The notes: generated by a model not told the origin, from the letters alone. DNA of 36,419 nucleotides from an uncultured Nitrospira sp. (GCA_902500785.1 CABVRW010000037.1:1-36419); one strand, 5' to 3'; positions 8,875 to 16,688 are shown, counted from the stretch's first letter. Made by a program: numbers and translations.

Positions 8875-9211
8875 TCGGTAAGCCGTAATTATAGGAAGAT
8901 TGACGGCTTCGGTCTGTCTGCTTCAAGACAGACCCCATCGTTTTGGAAAGTCAGTCGTACGGCGTTAACGCAACGGAGGCTGATGAGGAATCGACCGCGT
9001 AAGGAGGGGAGTCGAAGACGATCGATGTGACAGTCAGCGTGCTGGACGTCATGTCATCTTACGCCTTTATTCAAGCGGGATGTCAAACATCACGACCGGA
9101 ATAAACATTTTGGTGTGGTATCGGTCGGCGCGGTCTGTCAGGTGCGCGAGCCGCTTGGAGAAATACCAGTATTAGTCGGTGGGGCTGGTCCACAGTCTGG
9201 GGTTGCCGGGA
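8875..9211. other. Intergenic region upstream of the Crp/Fnr gene
   Basis: This 337-bp stretch holds the promoter and palindrome of the Crp/Fnr gene at its left end. I see no credible gene in the rest; the open frames there lack ribosome sites and family resemblance. Confidence 0.5.
8911..8934. promoter_or_regulatory. 24-bp palindrome upstream of the Crp/Fnr-like gene
   Basis: GGTCTGTC (8911-8918) and its exact reverse complement GACAGACC (8927-8934) flank an 8-bp spacer. The palindrome lies just upstream of the minus-strand TATAAT at 8893-8888, around the expected -35 position, where a dimeric repressor or activator would bind. Autoregulation by the adjacent regulator is a guess. Confidence 0.45.
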
Positions 9212-9658
9212 TCATGGCCGAGGTGCCGCAGGCCTGCTCATTACTGAGGTGCCGGCACATTTCGTCTTGAGAAACGCCGCCTTCTCTTCCCGATCCTGCC
9301 GCAACGCCTGTTCTTCTTCGGCCTGTCCCTCATCACGAAACCGGACGATCGCGTGGTCGAGTTGGGAGACATCTGCAACCGCCTCCGTGCAGCGGCGTTC
9401 AAGTCCTGCCCGCAAATACTCTTCAAGCAGCCGGTGCTGTTCGGCATGGGCCGTCTCCCGAGTTGTCTTATGCCCCGCCGTGGCCTCCAGTTCGCGAGTC
9501 GATTCCAGTAACTCTCGTGGCACCGGTCCCCCATCGAACAGTGCTCTGAGCGCATCAAGGCTATGGGAACAGGCCCGCGGCGGGTCGAATAGGAAGAGGC
9601 ACGGGAATGAGCAGAGCAGCCAGAGCGCCGTCATCGGCCGGCCTCTCAACATACTCAT
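9212..9658 (-). CDS. Putative secreted helical protein, unknown function
   Basis: A 148-residue protein with a hydrophobic signal-like segment (about 9-28, ending near R-A-C-S) and then a mostly charged helical body rich in Glu, Arg and Ala. It has two mature Cys residues (C-T-E-A near the middle and K-C-A near the end) that might form a disulfide. I recognise no family. The start overlaps the stop of the DUF6496-like gene by 4 bp (ATGA), which supports expression as its downstream partner. Confidence 0.6.
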   Translation of the reverse strand: MSMLRGRPMTALWLLCSFPCLFLFDPPRACSHSLDALRALFDGGPVPRELLESTRELEATAGHKTTRETAHAEQHRLLEEYLRAGLERRCTEAVADVSQLDHAIVRFRDEGQAEEEQALRQDREEKAAFLKTKCAGTSVMSRPAAPRP

Positions 9659-9831
9659 GACTTCTTCGGGGGAACCTTCTGTCCCTTCTTGCGCGCTTCA
9701 GACAGGCCGATTGCCACGGCCTGTTTCCGGCTTTTGACCTTCTTCCCGCTGCCGCTCTTCAACGTCCCCTTCTTGCGTTTGCGCATGGCCTGCTTGACTG
9801 TTTTTTGAGCTGCCTTGCTGTATCGCGCCAT
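9655..9831 (-). CDS. Small Lys/Arg-rich DUF6496-like protein
   Basis: A 58-residue, very basic protein. The C-terminal half, S-R-K-Q-A-V-A-I-G-L-S-E-A-R, is the recognisable core of the DUF6496 family; the first half is A-A-x-K-T-V and Lys/Arg runs. The ATG at 9831 has GGGAGGG at the right distance; the longer frame to 9906 lacks one. Its charge suggests nucleic-acid contact, but no activity is known to me. It is coupled to the next gene by ATGA. Confidence 0.75.
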   Translation of the reverse strand: MARYSKAAQKTVKQAMRKRKKGTLKSGSGKKVKSRKQAVAIGLSEARKKGQKVPPKKS

Positions 9832-10170
9832 GGTGTCCCTCCCTTGCCGGCAAGAGCGATTGAGTGCGGCATCGGCTGTTGTGGTCTTCGACGAAACGAC
9901 ATCCATTCAGGCGGCATGGTCTCTCTTACCCAGGGGCATGGCTCGCCTCTCTACCCATCGCCGATGGATTTCAATGGGTTTCAACGATCATCCCGCCCCC
10001 TGATCCTACCGAGGGGGCCGCGAAGCGCCACTGGGTAAATCCCCTGTCATGGAAAATGCTAGGGACATCTCCAGGCGCTGGATGGGCGACGCTCGAATAG
10101 TATGTGTCCACCTGATTTACAGGGACATTCATCCGACAGACTGATGGGATTTTTATGGGAGGAGCAGGCC
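9832..10170. other. Divergent intergenic region
   Basis: This 339-bp stretch separates the minus-strand DUF6496-like gene from the plus-strand genes. It probably carries promoters for both. I found no convincing hexamer pair, and no gene in it looks real. Confidence 0.4.
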
Positions 10171-10197
10171 ATGAGTAGCCTCGCGTGGAAAGGATAG
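10171..10197 (+). other. Possible short leader peptide ORF
   Basis: An ATG at 10171 preceded by GGGAGGAG opens a nine-codon frame encoding MSSLAWKG and stopping at TAG 10195-10197. The next ATG, at 10200, starts the hypothetical gene just 2 nt later. The ribosome site is stronger than that of most genes here, so the short frame may be translated and couple to the downstream gene. Confidence 0.35.
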
Positions 10198-10199
10198 GC

Positions 10200-10505
10200 A
10201 TGCTATTCGATACCGTACGGAACCGACGACGACAGGTCGAATTGTATCTGGGACGCCACGGATTTGAGGGCATATCCTCGAAAGAGGAGGTCAATACCGT
10301 AGTCTCTATGCAGTCGGGCGGTCAGACCTATGAATTGCGGATGCAACGGGAATGGCTCGAACGGCTGACCCAGTCCACCATCGACGCTCGACTCGACAGC
10401 CTTCGACTGATTCCCTTCTTGCAAGCGAATCAATCTGCGTGGGTCGGAGTCACGACGACTGGGGAGGAGGTCGTGACACACATCGAACCGGATGCGAGAG
10501 CGTAG
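10200..10505 (+). CDS. Hypothetical protein, 101 aa
   Basis: A small soluble protein without signal peptide or membrane segment. It begins with a basic helix (R-N-R-R-R-Q) and then mixes alpha and beta predictions. I recognise no domain. The ATG at 10200 is favoured by GGAAAGGA upstream; a GTG at 10185 would add five residues. Codon use resembles the neighbours, and a long inverted repeat begins at its stop codon. Confidence 0.55.
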   Translation: MLFDTVRNRRRQVELYLGRHGFEGISSKEEVNTVVSMQSGGQTYELRMQREWLERLTQSTIDARLDSLRLIPFLQANQSAWVGVTTTGEEVVTHIEPDARA

Positions 10506-10563
10506 CAGGATGCGAACAACGCCCGCCGACGGATGAAGAGCATGGATTTTTTTCGTATCCTGC
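10505..10563 (+). repeat. 12-bp inverted repeat after the 101-aa gene
   Basis: GCAGGATGCGAA (10505-10516) and TTCGTATCCTGC (10552-10563) pair at 11 of 12 positions with one G-U wobble, enclosing 35 nt that includes a T7 run. It could be a weak terminator or a structured RNA element. The long loop makes a normal intrinsic terminator unlikely. Confidence 0.35.
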
Positions 10564-10736
10564 GGGCTATATTGAAACCGACCCACGGCCTGTGAGGTGA
10601 TCGAGAAGCTTCGCAACAACCGAGTATTCCGCAGCTTGTGAGCGCCACCTTCGCAGAGAACCGACAGGATCCTAACTGGCCCGAGGGTACGACATGGTCC
10701 TCGAATCGAGAGAGGCCTGATACAAGGAGGGACAGC

Positions 10737-11117
10737 ATGGCACCCAGGGCGAAGCCTTCACAGAAAGCCCATCCAAAGAAGGCGAAAAAATGGTCCGCTG
10801 ATGTCATGAGGCGATCCGACGCCCTGGATCTAGAGGAAGGAGTCTTCACCAAAAGCAGTGCGAAGCTGGTCGCCGAATCGTTGAAACGGTCCGCGATGCG
10901 GAGCCGGCGTCGAAAGGGAACGCCGTTTCAATCGGCCATGTCCATGCTCAATTTTCACATCAATCGTGCGGGCAAGTCCTTGAACCCTACGCAAAAAGCC
11001 CGCTTGGAACGAGCGAAGGACGAATTACGCAGGCTATTCGGACGGACGAGCATGAAGAAAAAGAAACCATCAGGCAAGAAAGCCAGTGACAACGGCTTGC
11101 GACGCCGTACACACTAA
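10737..11117 (+). CDS. DUF3175-family protein
   Basis: A 126-residue basic protein. The conserved core runs K-K-W-S-A-D-V, then S-D-A-L-D-L-E-E-G-V-F-T, S-L-K-R-S-A, P-F-Q-S-A-M-S-M-L and a terminal helix with R-A-K-D-E-L-R. This order is the DUF3175 signature. Lys-rich extensions lie on both sides. The ATG at 10737 has AAGGAGGG at ideal spacing; upstream in-frame codons lack support. Family function is unknown; the charge suggests nucleic-acid binding. Confidence 0.85.
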   Translation: MAPRAKPSQKAHPKKAKKWSADVMRRSDALDLEEGVFTKSSAKLVAESLKRSAMRSRRRKGTPFQSAMSMLNFHINRAGKSLNPTQKARLERAKDELRRLFGRTSMKKKKPSGKKASDNGLRRRTH

Positions 11118-11257
11118 ATCGAAGGGACCTCCCTCTCACAAGTGGAGTCTCATGCCGCAGGCTACAACGCATGACAATGCGCTGTCAGCACACAACGAAT
11201 CCATATTGAAGAGTTCCCTGATCGAGTCCGAATGGCGCTCAAGAAGCCCTCTCCAAC

Positions 11258-11293
11258 AACGCCCCGTCCATCGTCAGAGATGAACGGGGCGTT
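11258..11293. terminator. Bidirectional terminator-like hairpin
   Basis: AACGCCCCGT (11258-11267) and ACGGGGCGTT (11284-11293) form a perfect 10-bp stem with a 16-nt loop. It sits 25 nt past the stop of the minus-strand cupredoxin-like gene and 140 nt past the DUF3175 stop, so it could end both transcripts. T-runs are short on both sides. Confidence 0.6.
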
Positions 11294-11318
11294 CCTGTTA
11301 CCGATACGACCGAGCAGC

Positions 11319-11798
11319 CTACTTCACCATCAACAACTTCCCTCCAGGCTGTTTGGGATAGAGGTGGTCACGATACTCCAGCGTATTACCTTGTGTCGCC
11401 GTGAAAAGATCGCTCGTCGGGATGCCGATGTATCTCGTTTCACCCGGCTTCAACACCACTTCGGTTTTGAACACGAACGGCGAACTGGCGTTCACGGTGT
11501 CGATCATTTGAAAACCGCGTTCGGAGCTCGTCGTATTCGTGACTTTCATCAAGACCGGCCGACCGGGCCGCACTTTGAAGTCAATGACCGTGGTCGGTGG
11601 ATACCAGGCCTTCAGGCCACTCAGTTCGACGGCGTACAACTGCACGTCGACTTCCAATTCTTTGAACGGTTGCCCCACGACGGACCCAGTCTCCAAATCA
11701 CCGACCTCGACGCCGCCTGCCTGGAGCGCCAACGCCGATGTTCCACTCGACAAGACACCGAAGACGCCCAGAAAAAGAACCGCAATCCTGCTCAACAT
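11319..11798 (-). CDS. Periplasmic cupredoxin-like protein lacking obvious copper ligands
   Basis: A 159-residue exported protein with a signal peptide ending near S-A-L-A. The body follows a cupredoxin-like strand order: K-V-R-P-G-R-P-V-L-M-K-V-T-N-T, then V-V-L-K-P-G-E-T-R-Y, and a terminal H-L-Y-P-K-Q-P-G-G-K-L-L. In copper-binding relatives the last strand has Cys and His ligands and the R-G-F site has His. Here no mature Cys exists, so a type 1 site is absent. It is 18 bp downstream of the next secreted gene, in one operon. The fold call is moderate; the role is unknown, perhaps structural or electron-independent. Confidence 0.65.
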   Translation of the reverse strand: MLSRIAVLFLGVFGVLSSGTSALALQAGGVEVGDLETGSVVGQPFKELEVDVQLYAVELSGLKAWYPPTTVIDFKVRPGRPVLMKVTNTTSSERGFQMIDTVNASSPFVFKTEVVLKPGETRYIGIPTSDLFTATQGNTLEYRDHLYPKQPGGKLLMVK

Positions 11799-11816
11799 AC
11801 AGAACCTCCTGTCAGG

Positions 11817-12161
11817 TTAAAGAGATGAGGACGGACGATGCTCCTGCGCCAGGCAAGGCGGAAGACCGGTGCCTTCCAATACCTGGCCACCGACAATGTG
11901 ACCATTCACGATTAAAAACAGCACTTTGATACGTTTGGTCTTGTCCGAAAATTTTCCGCTGGCAACGGCCAGCACTTCACGGGATCCGTCTGGTTGCGGC
12001 TGATCCGCTTCGATCAGGACATAATACGAATCGAATCCCTCGAACTCCCGATTGAATGCTTGCGCCCGCAACAATCGCTCCAGCTGATCGTCGGCGGCCC
12101 ACACCCCTGACCCACCGGCCAGCACGAGAATCTGAACTATGGCCACGAAGAGTTTTCGCAT
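11817..12161 (-). CDS. Small secreted protein, unknown function
   Basis: A 114-residue exported protein with signal peptide (about 1-22, W-A-A-D cleavage). Mature part is predicted alpha plus four to five strands: Y-Y-V-L-I-E-A, V-L-A-V-A-S-G-K-F and I-K-V-L-F-L-I-V-N-G. One Cys lies near the end. The ATG at 12161 has AGGAGG at good spacing. First gene of a two-gene operon with the cupredoxin-like protein. No family recognised. Confidence 0.75.
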   Translation of the reverse strand: MRKLFVAIVQILVLAGGSGVWAADDQLERLLRAQAFNREFEGFDSYYVLIEADQPQPDGSREVLAVASGKFSDKTKRIKVLFLIVNGHIVGGQVLEGTGLPPCLAQEHRPSSSL

Positions 12162-12364
12162 AGGAACTCCTCCTAGGGAGTCGAGTTATAGCCCCAGCAT
12201 GCTCGCTCGTCTACAGATGCGCGCTCACGCATGCCTACCGATGCTACAGGATCGTGTCGTTGAAACTTGACGTTGGAAGACACCGGACCCGGCAGGGCTA
12301 ACCTGGTTTCACGAGGGTCAACGGGCCAGGGGATGAAGCGTAGGTGACGGCACCGGCAAGGGAT

Positions 12365-12400
12365 CAAGGGGGAAGCCGGATGGACATCGCTTCCCCCTTG
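12365..12400 (-). terminator. Terminator hairpin after smbP
   Basis: CAAGGGGGAAGC (12365-12376) and GCTTCCCCCTTG (12389-12400) are a perfect 12-bp inverted repeat with a 12-nt loop, 15 nt past the stop of the SmbP gene. The stem is strong; the following minus-strand bases are only partly T-rich. Confidence 0.7.
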
Positions 12401-12414
12401 GAAAACACATCCTG

Positions 12415-12717
12415 CTACTTACCTTTCGGCTTACCCTGGTGGCTCGCAGCCTGCTCGGCATGCGCCAGGGATTCCTCTGCATGCTTGATGGCTTCCTTTG
12501 CATGCTCCAGCGCTTCTTTCGCATGCGGATCGTTACTGGACTTGACCGACTCTTCCAAGTGCTTGATCGCTTCCTTCTCGTGCTCCACGCCTTCCTTGGC
12601 ATGTTTGATCGTTTCCTTGACGTGCCCGCCCCCGTCGGCAAGGGCGTAGCCCATCGGCGCAGCAGCCACCAACGCAGACACGACGAATGCAACGATTCCT
12701 GAACGCAACATGGTCAT
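12415..12717 (-). CDS. smbP: SmbP-like small metal-binding protein
   Basis: A 100-residue exported protein. After a signal peptide (about 1-27) the mature chain is a regular series of H-A-K-E-A-I-K-H-like heptads with His every three to four residues and very few hydrophobic core residues. This is the pattern of Nitrosomonas SmbP, a periplasmic four-helix protein that binds several copper or nickel ions. Three ATGs occur in a row; 12717 has the best spacing from GAGGAGG. It has its own terminator and should buffer periplasmic copper. Confidence 0.88.
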   Translation of the reverse strand: MTMLRSGIVAFVVSALVAAAPMGYALADGGGHVKETIKHAKEGVEHEKEAIKHLEESVKSSNDPHAKEALEHAKEAIKHAEESLAHAEQAASHQGKPKGK

Positions 12718-12857
12718 CATCATCCTCCTCGGTAATGAGTGGGCAAACTCGTCCGCTTGATCTCATTCTACTCCATTGGCCCGGCATTGTTCAGCAGGCG
12801 AAAGAGCCACGGCACTCGGCATGAACGATGAGCGCGAACGGAACAAAGGAGGTGGGA

Positions 12858-12887
12858 GAGGGAAGCGCATGGGCGTACGCTTCCCTC
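12858..12887 (-). terminator. Terminator-like hairpin after the P460-like gene
   Basis: GAGGGAAGCG (12858-12867) and CGCTTCCCTC (12878-12887) form a perfect 10-bp stem with a 10-nt loop. It is 55 nt past the stop of the minus-strand P460-like gene. No T-run of note follows. Its stem shares G-G-G-A-A-G-C with the smbP terminator. Confidence 0.5.
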
Positions 12888-12941
12888 ATCGGAGCTCACT
12901 GCGTGGTCAGCGCAGTCCAACCGTCGAGCCCCGTCCACCGA

Positions 12942-13463
12942 TCATCGACTCACAGGCGGCGTCAGCCAAGGCAGTCGGCAGACGCCACAACGTCCAAGAT
13001 CTGTCGTGGCACGGCGAGCATCGGAATCCCAACTCGCATAGATCCACGATTCAATTTGTCGGCTCCCCACGCCAGGCATCGTCAGACCGGCACATTTTTC
13101 CATCGCAAACACGGACGCCCCGGAGGATCGGGCTCGTGACCGGCCCGGTTCAGACTCCACCACGAACGTGGTCCCGACGGGAAACGACTCAGCGTCCGGC
13201 GTGAGCAGCGCCTTGGGACATACGAAGAAGCGGAGTCGTTGCGTCCCGGTGCGCGCGTCCACGCTGGAAGTCAGCTGCGGCCAGTCTCGATACCCGAACG
13301 GAATCGACAGGGTCGCGGCAGGGGGTGTCGACGACCATCCCTCGCTGATATCGAGGGCCAACCCCAACAACCGCACCACGGCCACGTTCAATCTCGCCCT
13401 GTTCTGAGCATCCAGAGCCATCTCTGCACGACGCGGTGACGCCACCGCACAACCGACCGGCAT
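12942..13463 (-). CDS. Cytochrome P460-family homologue lacking the heme-ligand His
   Basis: A 173-residue protein aligning by eye with the intact P460 gene at 14952-15497: Y-R-D-W-P near the start, R-L-R-F-F-V, F-P-V-G-T, V-F-A-M-E-K and the aromatic W-I-Y-A-S-W segment. The C-terminal motif is C-G-V-C-R where the relative has C-R-A-C-H, so heme could be attached by at most the two Cys and would lack the usual axial His. No clear signal peptide is visible, although P460 is periplasmic, so export is doubtful. The ATG at 13463 has AGAGAGG upstream. It follows the TPR gene by 32 bp. It may be degenerating or have another role. Confidence 0.7.
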   Translation of the reverse strand: MPVGCAVASPRRAEMALDAQNRARLNVAVVRLLGLALDISEGWSSTPPAATLSIPFGYRDWPQLTSSVDARTGTQRLRFFVCPKALLTPDAESFPVGTTFVVESEPGRSRARSSGASVFAMEKCAGLTMPGVGSRQIESWIYASWDSDARRATTDLGRCGVCRLPWLTPPVSR

Positions 13464-13495
13464 GGAGCGCCTCTCTTTCTAGCAGGCTGCGATCG

Positions 13496-14653
13496 TTATC
13501 GCGTCAGTTCGCCGACCGTCGGACTCTGGCGCACGGCCGCTCCTTGCCGCACCGCCCCCGTTTGAACCTTCGCCCGGATCGACGCGGCGCGCGCGGCAAA
13601 CAGCCCGGCCTCAACCGATTGTCCGAGGGTGTCGAGCACTTGCGCATACCGTTCCACCAACAGGCCGACGGTCTGGTGATGCAGTCCCAGTTGTTCTTGT
13701 TGGATCACGAGCGCGCGCTGATACAACAACTGCGCCTGGATCCAGAGTCCCTGCTGGTCGGCGAGGAAGGCCATATTGCCGACGATTGTCCCGGTCAAGG
13801 AGGTCTGCGGGCCGGACGTACGCTCCGCGATGTCCAACGCCTCGTCGAACAATCTTTGCGCCGAGGCGTAGAGCCCTTCGGCCTGATAGAGGCAGGCGGC
13901 ATTGTTCAAACTCATCGCGACGGCAGGATGTTCCTCGCCGAATCGCAGGCGACGCATGTGCAGGGCCCGCAAGTAAAACGGTTCCGCCAAGGCATACAAT
14001 CCGCGCCCCTTGTAGAGCACCGCCAGGTTGTTGAGCACCGGGCCAAGATCCGGATGATTCGCCCCGTGAGCGGTTTCCATGAGCGTGAGCGCTAAGTAAT
14101 ACAAGGATTCGGCCGCGCTCTCCCGTCCCTGTTTCCGATACAGCTCGGCAAGATTGTTCAAACTGATCGCCACATCGGGATGCGCCGCACCCAGCACCTT
14201 ACGCTCGATCGCCAACACACGTTCATAGAGCGGCTCCGCGCGGCTCCAATCGCCTTCGGCATGGGCGACCTCCGCCAGGTTGTTTAAGGCCGCGGCGACA
14301 TCTTCATGTTCGGGGCCCCACTGTTTTTCCCAAATGGCCAGGGCGCGCGCGTAGAGCGGTTCGGCCTCCGCGAGCCGACCCTGGTCGTGATACAGCAGAC
14401 CGAGATGGTTCGCGGCCGCGGCCACGCGACTGTTGTCCGGATACTCCTGCTCAGCCTTTTGGAGGGCATGCTGCAAGAGCTGTTCGGCCTCGATATAGTG
14501 CGCCGCCTCTCGGGCCGCCACACCTTTCGTAAACAGCTGAGTCCAGACATCCGGTTCAGCGGCCCAGAGCCCCTCGACACCTACGCACAATGCCATTCCG
14601 GCCACCAGCGTCATAGGCAGCCACCGCGAAGCCGTCCTCATGTGACCCACCAT
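13496..14653 (-). CDS. Exported TPR-repeat protein (kinesin-light-chain type repeats)
   Basis: A 385-residue protein with signal peptide (about 1-30, ending L-W-A-A). The rest is about seven tetratricopeptide repeats of the 42-residue type, marked by repeated L-N-N-L-A-x-L-Y and A-E-P-L-Y-x-R-A-L. These stack into a superhelix for protein binding. The ATG at 14653 has AGAGGGGC upstream and gives a proper signal peptide; the ATG at 14695 does not. The P460-like gene follows 32 bp downstream, presumably cotranscribed. Partner unknown. Confidence 0.88.
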   Translation of the reverse strand: MVGHMRTASRWLPMTLVAGMALCVGVEGLWAAEPDVWTQLFTKGVAAREAAHYIEAEQLLQHALQKAEQEYPDNSRVAAAANHLGLLYHDQGRLAEAEPLYARALAIWEKQWGPEHEDVAAALNNLAEVAHAEGDWSRAEPLYERVLAIERKVLGAAHPDVAISLNNLAELYRKQGRESAAESLYYLALTLMETAHGANHPDLGPVLNNLAVLYKGRGLYALAEPFYLRALHMRRLRFGEEHPAVAMSLNNAACLYQAEGLYASAQRLFDEALDIAERTSGPQTSLTGTIVGNMAFLADQQGLWIQAQLLYQRALVIQQEQLGLHHQTVGLLVERYAQVLDTLGQSVEAGLFAARAASIRAKVQTGAVRQGAAVRQSPTVGELTR

Positions 14654-14737
14654 GGCTTGCCCCTCTTTCCTCAGATTCCATCGACTCCGCGTCATGCGCC
14701 CTCATGCCTCATCGATTTTCGCTCACCGTGGTCGGAG

Positions 14738-14823
14738 CCCCGAAGGGCCGGGGTGAAGGGGGAGGCCATCCCACTCACCCCGGGAGGCAGATCCTGAAGA
14801 AGGGTGCACAACCTCAGGATCCG
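14738..14823. repeat. 86-bp direct repeat, copy 1
   Basis: Matches 15585-15670 at 85 of 86 positions (the difference is at 14814). It contains a 9-bp inverted repeat, CCGGGGTGA (14748-14756) and TCACCCCGG (14775-14783), so it can fold. It lies just downstream of the P460 gene on the minus strand. Confidence 0.95.
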
Positions 14824-14951
14824 AGGGACTCAGTATTCGACCGGTCAATGGGGAAAACGGCCACCCACCGCTCCCTGATGGGTAACCTGTGAAGAGGTCG
14901 GCGAGCCCCCCCAGACCACACTTTCTCACTCGTGTGCTATTCCGCACGCTC

Positions 14952-15497
14952 CTAGTGCGCCTTGTGGCCCTGCGCACAGAACTCGTCATATCGATGCACG
15001 AAATCCTTCTGCGCTAACGGAGCATGGCAGGCCCGACATTTCGTAAAATCCTCGGCCAACGCTGTGCCGTCCGGCCCGTAAGCCCCAAACACCCAAGCGC
15101 CGTTCTTCAAATTGTCAGGCACATCTTGTCCCCACCCCTGGTGCTTCTCCATGACGAAAACTTTGGCGAGGTCGCCTTTAACCAACTGCCCCTCCGGCCC
15201 CTTCGCCAGCGCGTCACCATCGGCCTTGGCCTTATAGAGCTCCATGACCATGACCGTCGCATCAGGAAAATCAGACACCGGGCAGGCTTTCGCTCCGACG
15301 GGATTCACATACAGCTCACGAACTTGTTTGGCATCGCCCCGTTGCACCTCGGTCAAGAACTTGGGCCATGTTTTGTACTCTGCAGGAAGGGCAATCTCGC
15401 CGTCCTTAGGAGCAGCGGCGACCGCCGCAGTCAAGGTGATCCCGCCGTACCATGACATCCCCAGCAGCACAACAAGGCACAGTAACCGTCTGACCAT
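14952..15497 (-). CDS. Cytochrome P460-family c-type heme protein
   Basis: A 181-residue exported protein. The signal peptide (about 1-28) is followed by P-A-E-Y-K-T-W-P, a short insert with C-P-V, F-P-D-A-T-V, K-V-F-V-M-E-K-H and the heme site C-R-A-C-H near residue 155. Cytochrome P460 in ammonia oxidisers converts hydroxylamine (with NO) to N2O, using a heme cross-linked to Lys. Whether that Lys is present cannot be judged safely by eye, and a cytochrome c'-beta role is the alternative. The ATG at 15497 has AAGGAG 9 nt upstream. The gene is bracketed by an 86-bp direct repeat and preceded by a small HTH gene. Confidence 0.85.
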   Translation of the reverse strand: MVRRLLCLVVLLGMSWYGGITLTAAVAAAPKDGEIALPAEYKTWPKFLTEVQRGDAKQVRELYVNPVGAKACPVSDFPDATVMVMELYKAKADGDALAKGPEGQLVKGDLAKVFVMEKHQGWGQDVPDNLKNGAWVFGAYGPDGTALAEDFTKCRACHAPLAQKDFVHRYDEFCAQGHKAH

Positions 15498-15584
15498 GGT
15501 GTCCGTCTCCTTCCTCGCGATCTTTCTTGCCTGACCGTCTTGCTGGCCAACTGCATTCCGCCGGCCTCGATGACATTCCGGCTT

Positions 15585-15670
15585 CCCCGAAGGGCCGGGG
15601 TGAAGGGGGAGGCCATCCCACTCACCCCGGGAGGCAGATCCTGAAGAAGGGTGCACAACCCCAGGATCCG
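15585..15670. repeat. 86-bp direct repeat, copy 2
   Basis: Second copy of the element at 14738-14823, 847 bp away in the same orientation and differing at one base (15661). It lies upstream of the P460 gene, between it and the HTH gene, so the two copies frame that gene. Confidence 0.95.
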
Positions 15671-15682
15671 TCGTTGACAGGC

Positions 15683-15928
15683 TTATCGCTTCATCGCTCT
15701 GCGCCCACTAACCGGAACCGCTTTGAGGTGCGGCGTCGGATCATGGGGGCATGGATCGGTTCGATTCCCTTCCACCAATGCCGTCACCGAGAGACGAAAA
15801 ATGCGGAGGCTGCCTCCCCCGATCTTCGTGGCGCCGAGACGCCCTTCATCTATCCAACGGTAGATGGTCCACTTACTCACGTTGAGCAACTGCGCAGCTT
15901 CCTTGACACGCAAGAGCGGCTGATCCAT
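15683..15928 (-). CDS. Small excisionase/MerR-type HTH DNA-binding protein
   Basis: An 81-residue protein. Residues 4-60 form a helix-turn-helix of the HTH_17/excisionase class: L-L-R-V-K-E-A-A, then V-S-K-W-T-I-Y-R-W-I-D-E-G-R-L and T-K-I-G-G-G-S-L-R-I-F. Such proteins are architectural or regulatory factors (BldC, AlpA, Xis type). The ATG at 15928 has GAGGTG upstream. Its closest relative in the window is at 23030-23224. No integrase is nearby, so regulation rather than excision is likely. It lies upstream of the P460 gene on the same strand, separated by a repeat. Confidence 0.85.
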   Translation of the reverse strand: MDQPLLRVKEAAQLLNVSKWTIYRWIDEGRLGATKIGGGSLRIFRLSVTALVEGNRTDPCPHDPTPHLKAVPVSGRRAMKR

Positions 15929-16296
15929 CCCCGCACCTCTGCGAAACGTTGGCGGTGGACAGGAGCGGTTTTCGACACCGCTCCTTCCCGATTGCGGGAG
16001 GGGGCACGAGCCTCCCAAGCACCCGGGTCCACCATGCACGGAACGACTCAGGACGTTTTGGATCCGTCGCGGAAACCGGCAGCGGAGGTCACAGGAAAAG
16101 CGCCCGCGCTGTCCGTTGATCCGAGATCGAAGGACAATCCGATCATCGAACTCAGCATGCTTGAGTGAAATACCTCGGGCCGAACGCCAGGAGGTGGCGG
16201 ATCACAGGACCAACACCATTCCCGCCTCAGCATCTGCCGTGACGGGACCCTAGGCATAGAACCTGTAAATCGGTGGCGACGTGCGCCCCGCCCGAA
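15929..16296. other. Intergenic region
   Basis: This 368-bp stretch between the HTH gene and the small His-rich gene contains no credible coding sequence. The open frames in it have no ribosome site or recognisable product. It probably carries the HTH promoter. Confidence 0.45.
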
Positions 16297-16638
16297 CTAT
16301 CCCCTCGCGGGGACCGGCGGCGCGCGAGCGTGAAGGGACGAGGTGTCCCCGACGGAAAGGAATAGCGGAGGAGAGATCAACGTGAAGGATTGAGCAACCC
16401 ACGCCGCGCCCACATCTCCATGCGAGATCGGGCCGACATCGGTTGTGGCCTGACAGGCCCACGAACAGAGCGTGGAATGTGATTCCGTGCCTGAGTGCTG
16501 GTGATGACTCTCCGTCGGCGCGGCGTGGGCAAACGAACAACCAGGCGCCACGAGAGCCAGCGCCATATAGACACAGACAACCCCGAGTGCCAGAGCGGCG
16601 ACTGAGGTCTTGGAGGTACGTCGGTTCATAATCTGCAT
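16297..16638 (-). CDS. Small His-rich C-x-W-x-C protein, copy A
   Basis: A 113-residue secreted or membrane protein. It has a hydrophobic segment (about 11-34), a His-rich stretch (S-H-H-Q-H-S-G, S-H-S), then C-S-W-A-C. A second hydrophobic stretch and terminal A-R-A-P-P-V end it. The same order occurs in genes at 25724, 31441 and 34116. His plus paired Cys suggest a metal site, most likely copper, facing the periplasm; this is inference. The layout recalls DUF2946-type proteins. The start is uncertain (ATG 16638 or 16629); the longer frame uses TTG. Confidence 0.7.
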   Translation of the reverse strand: MQIMNRRTSKTSVAALALGVVCVYMALALVAPGCSFAHAAPTESHHQHSGTESHSTLCSWACQATTDVGPISHGDVGAAWVAQSFTLISPPLFLSVGDTSSLHARAPPVPARG

Positions 16639-16688
16639 GGTCTGATAGTTCTCAACTGTTCTACCATTTACGCTTTTCCTCAAAAGTT

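Noticed and set aside
14723-14989. Minus-strand frame through repeat copy 1
   Set aside because: The frame arises from the repeat; the similar frame at copy 2 gives the same peptide, with no ribosome site.
16048-16257. 69-codon minus-strand frame
   Set aside because: No ribosome site, no domain and no neighbour support.
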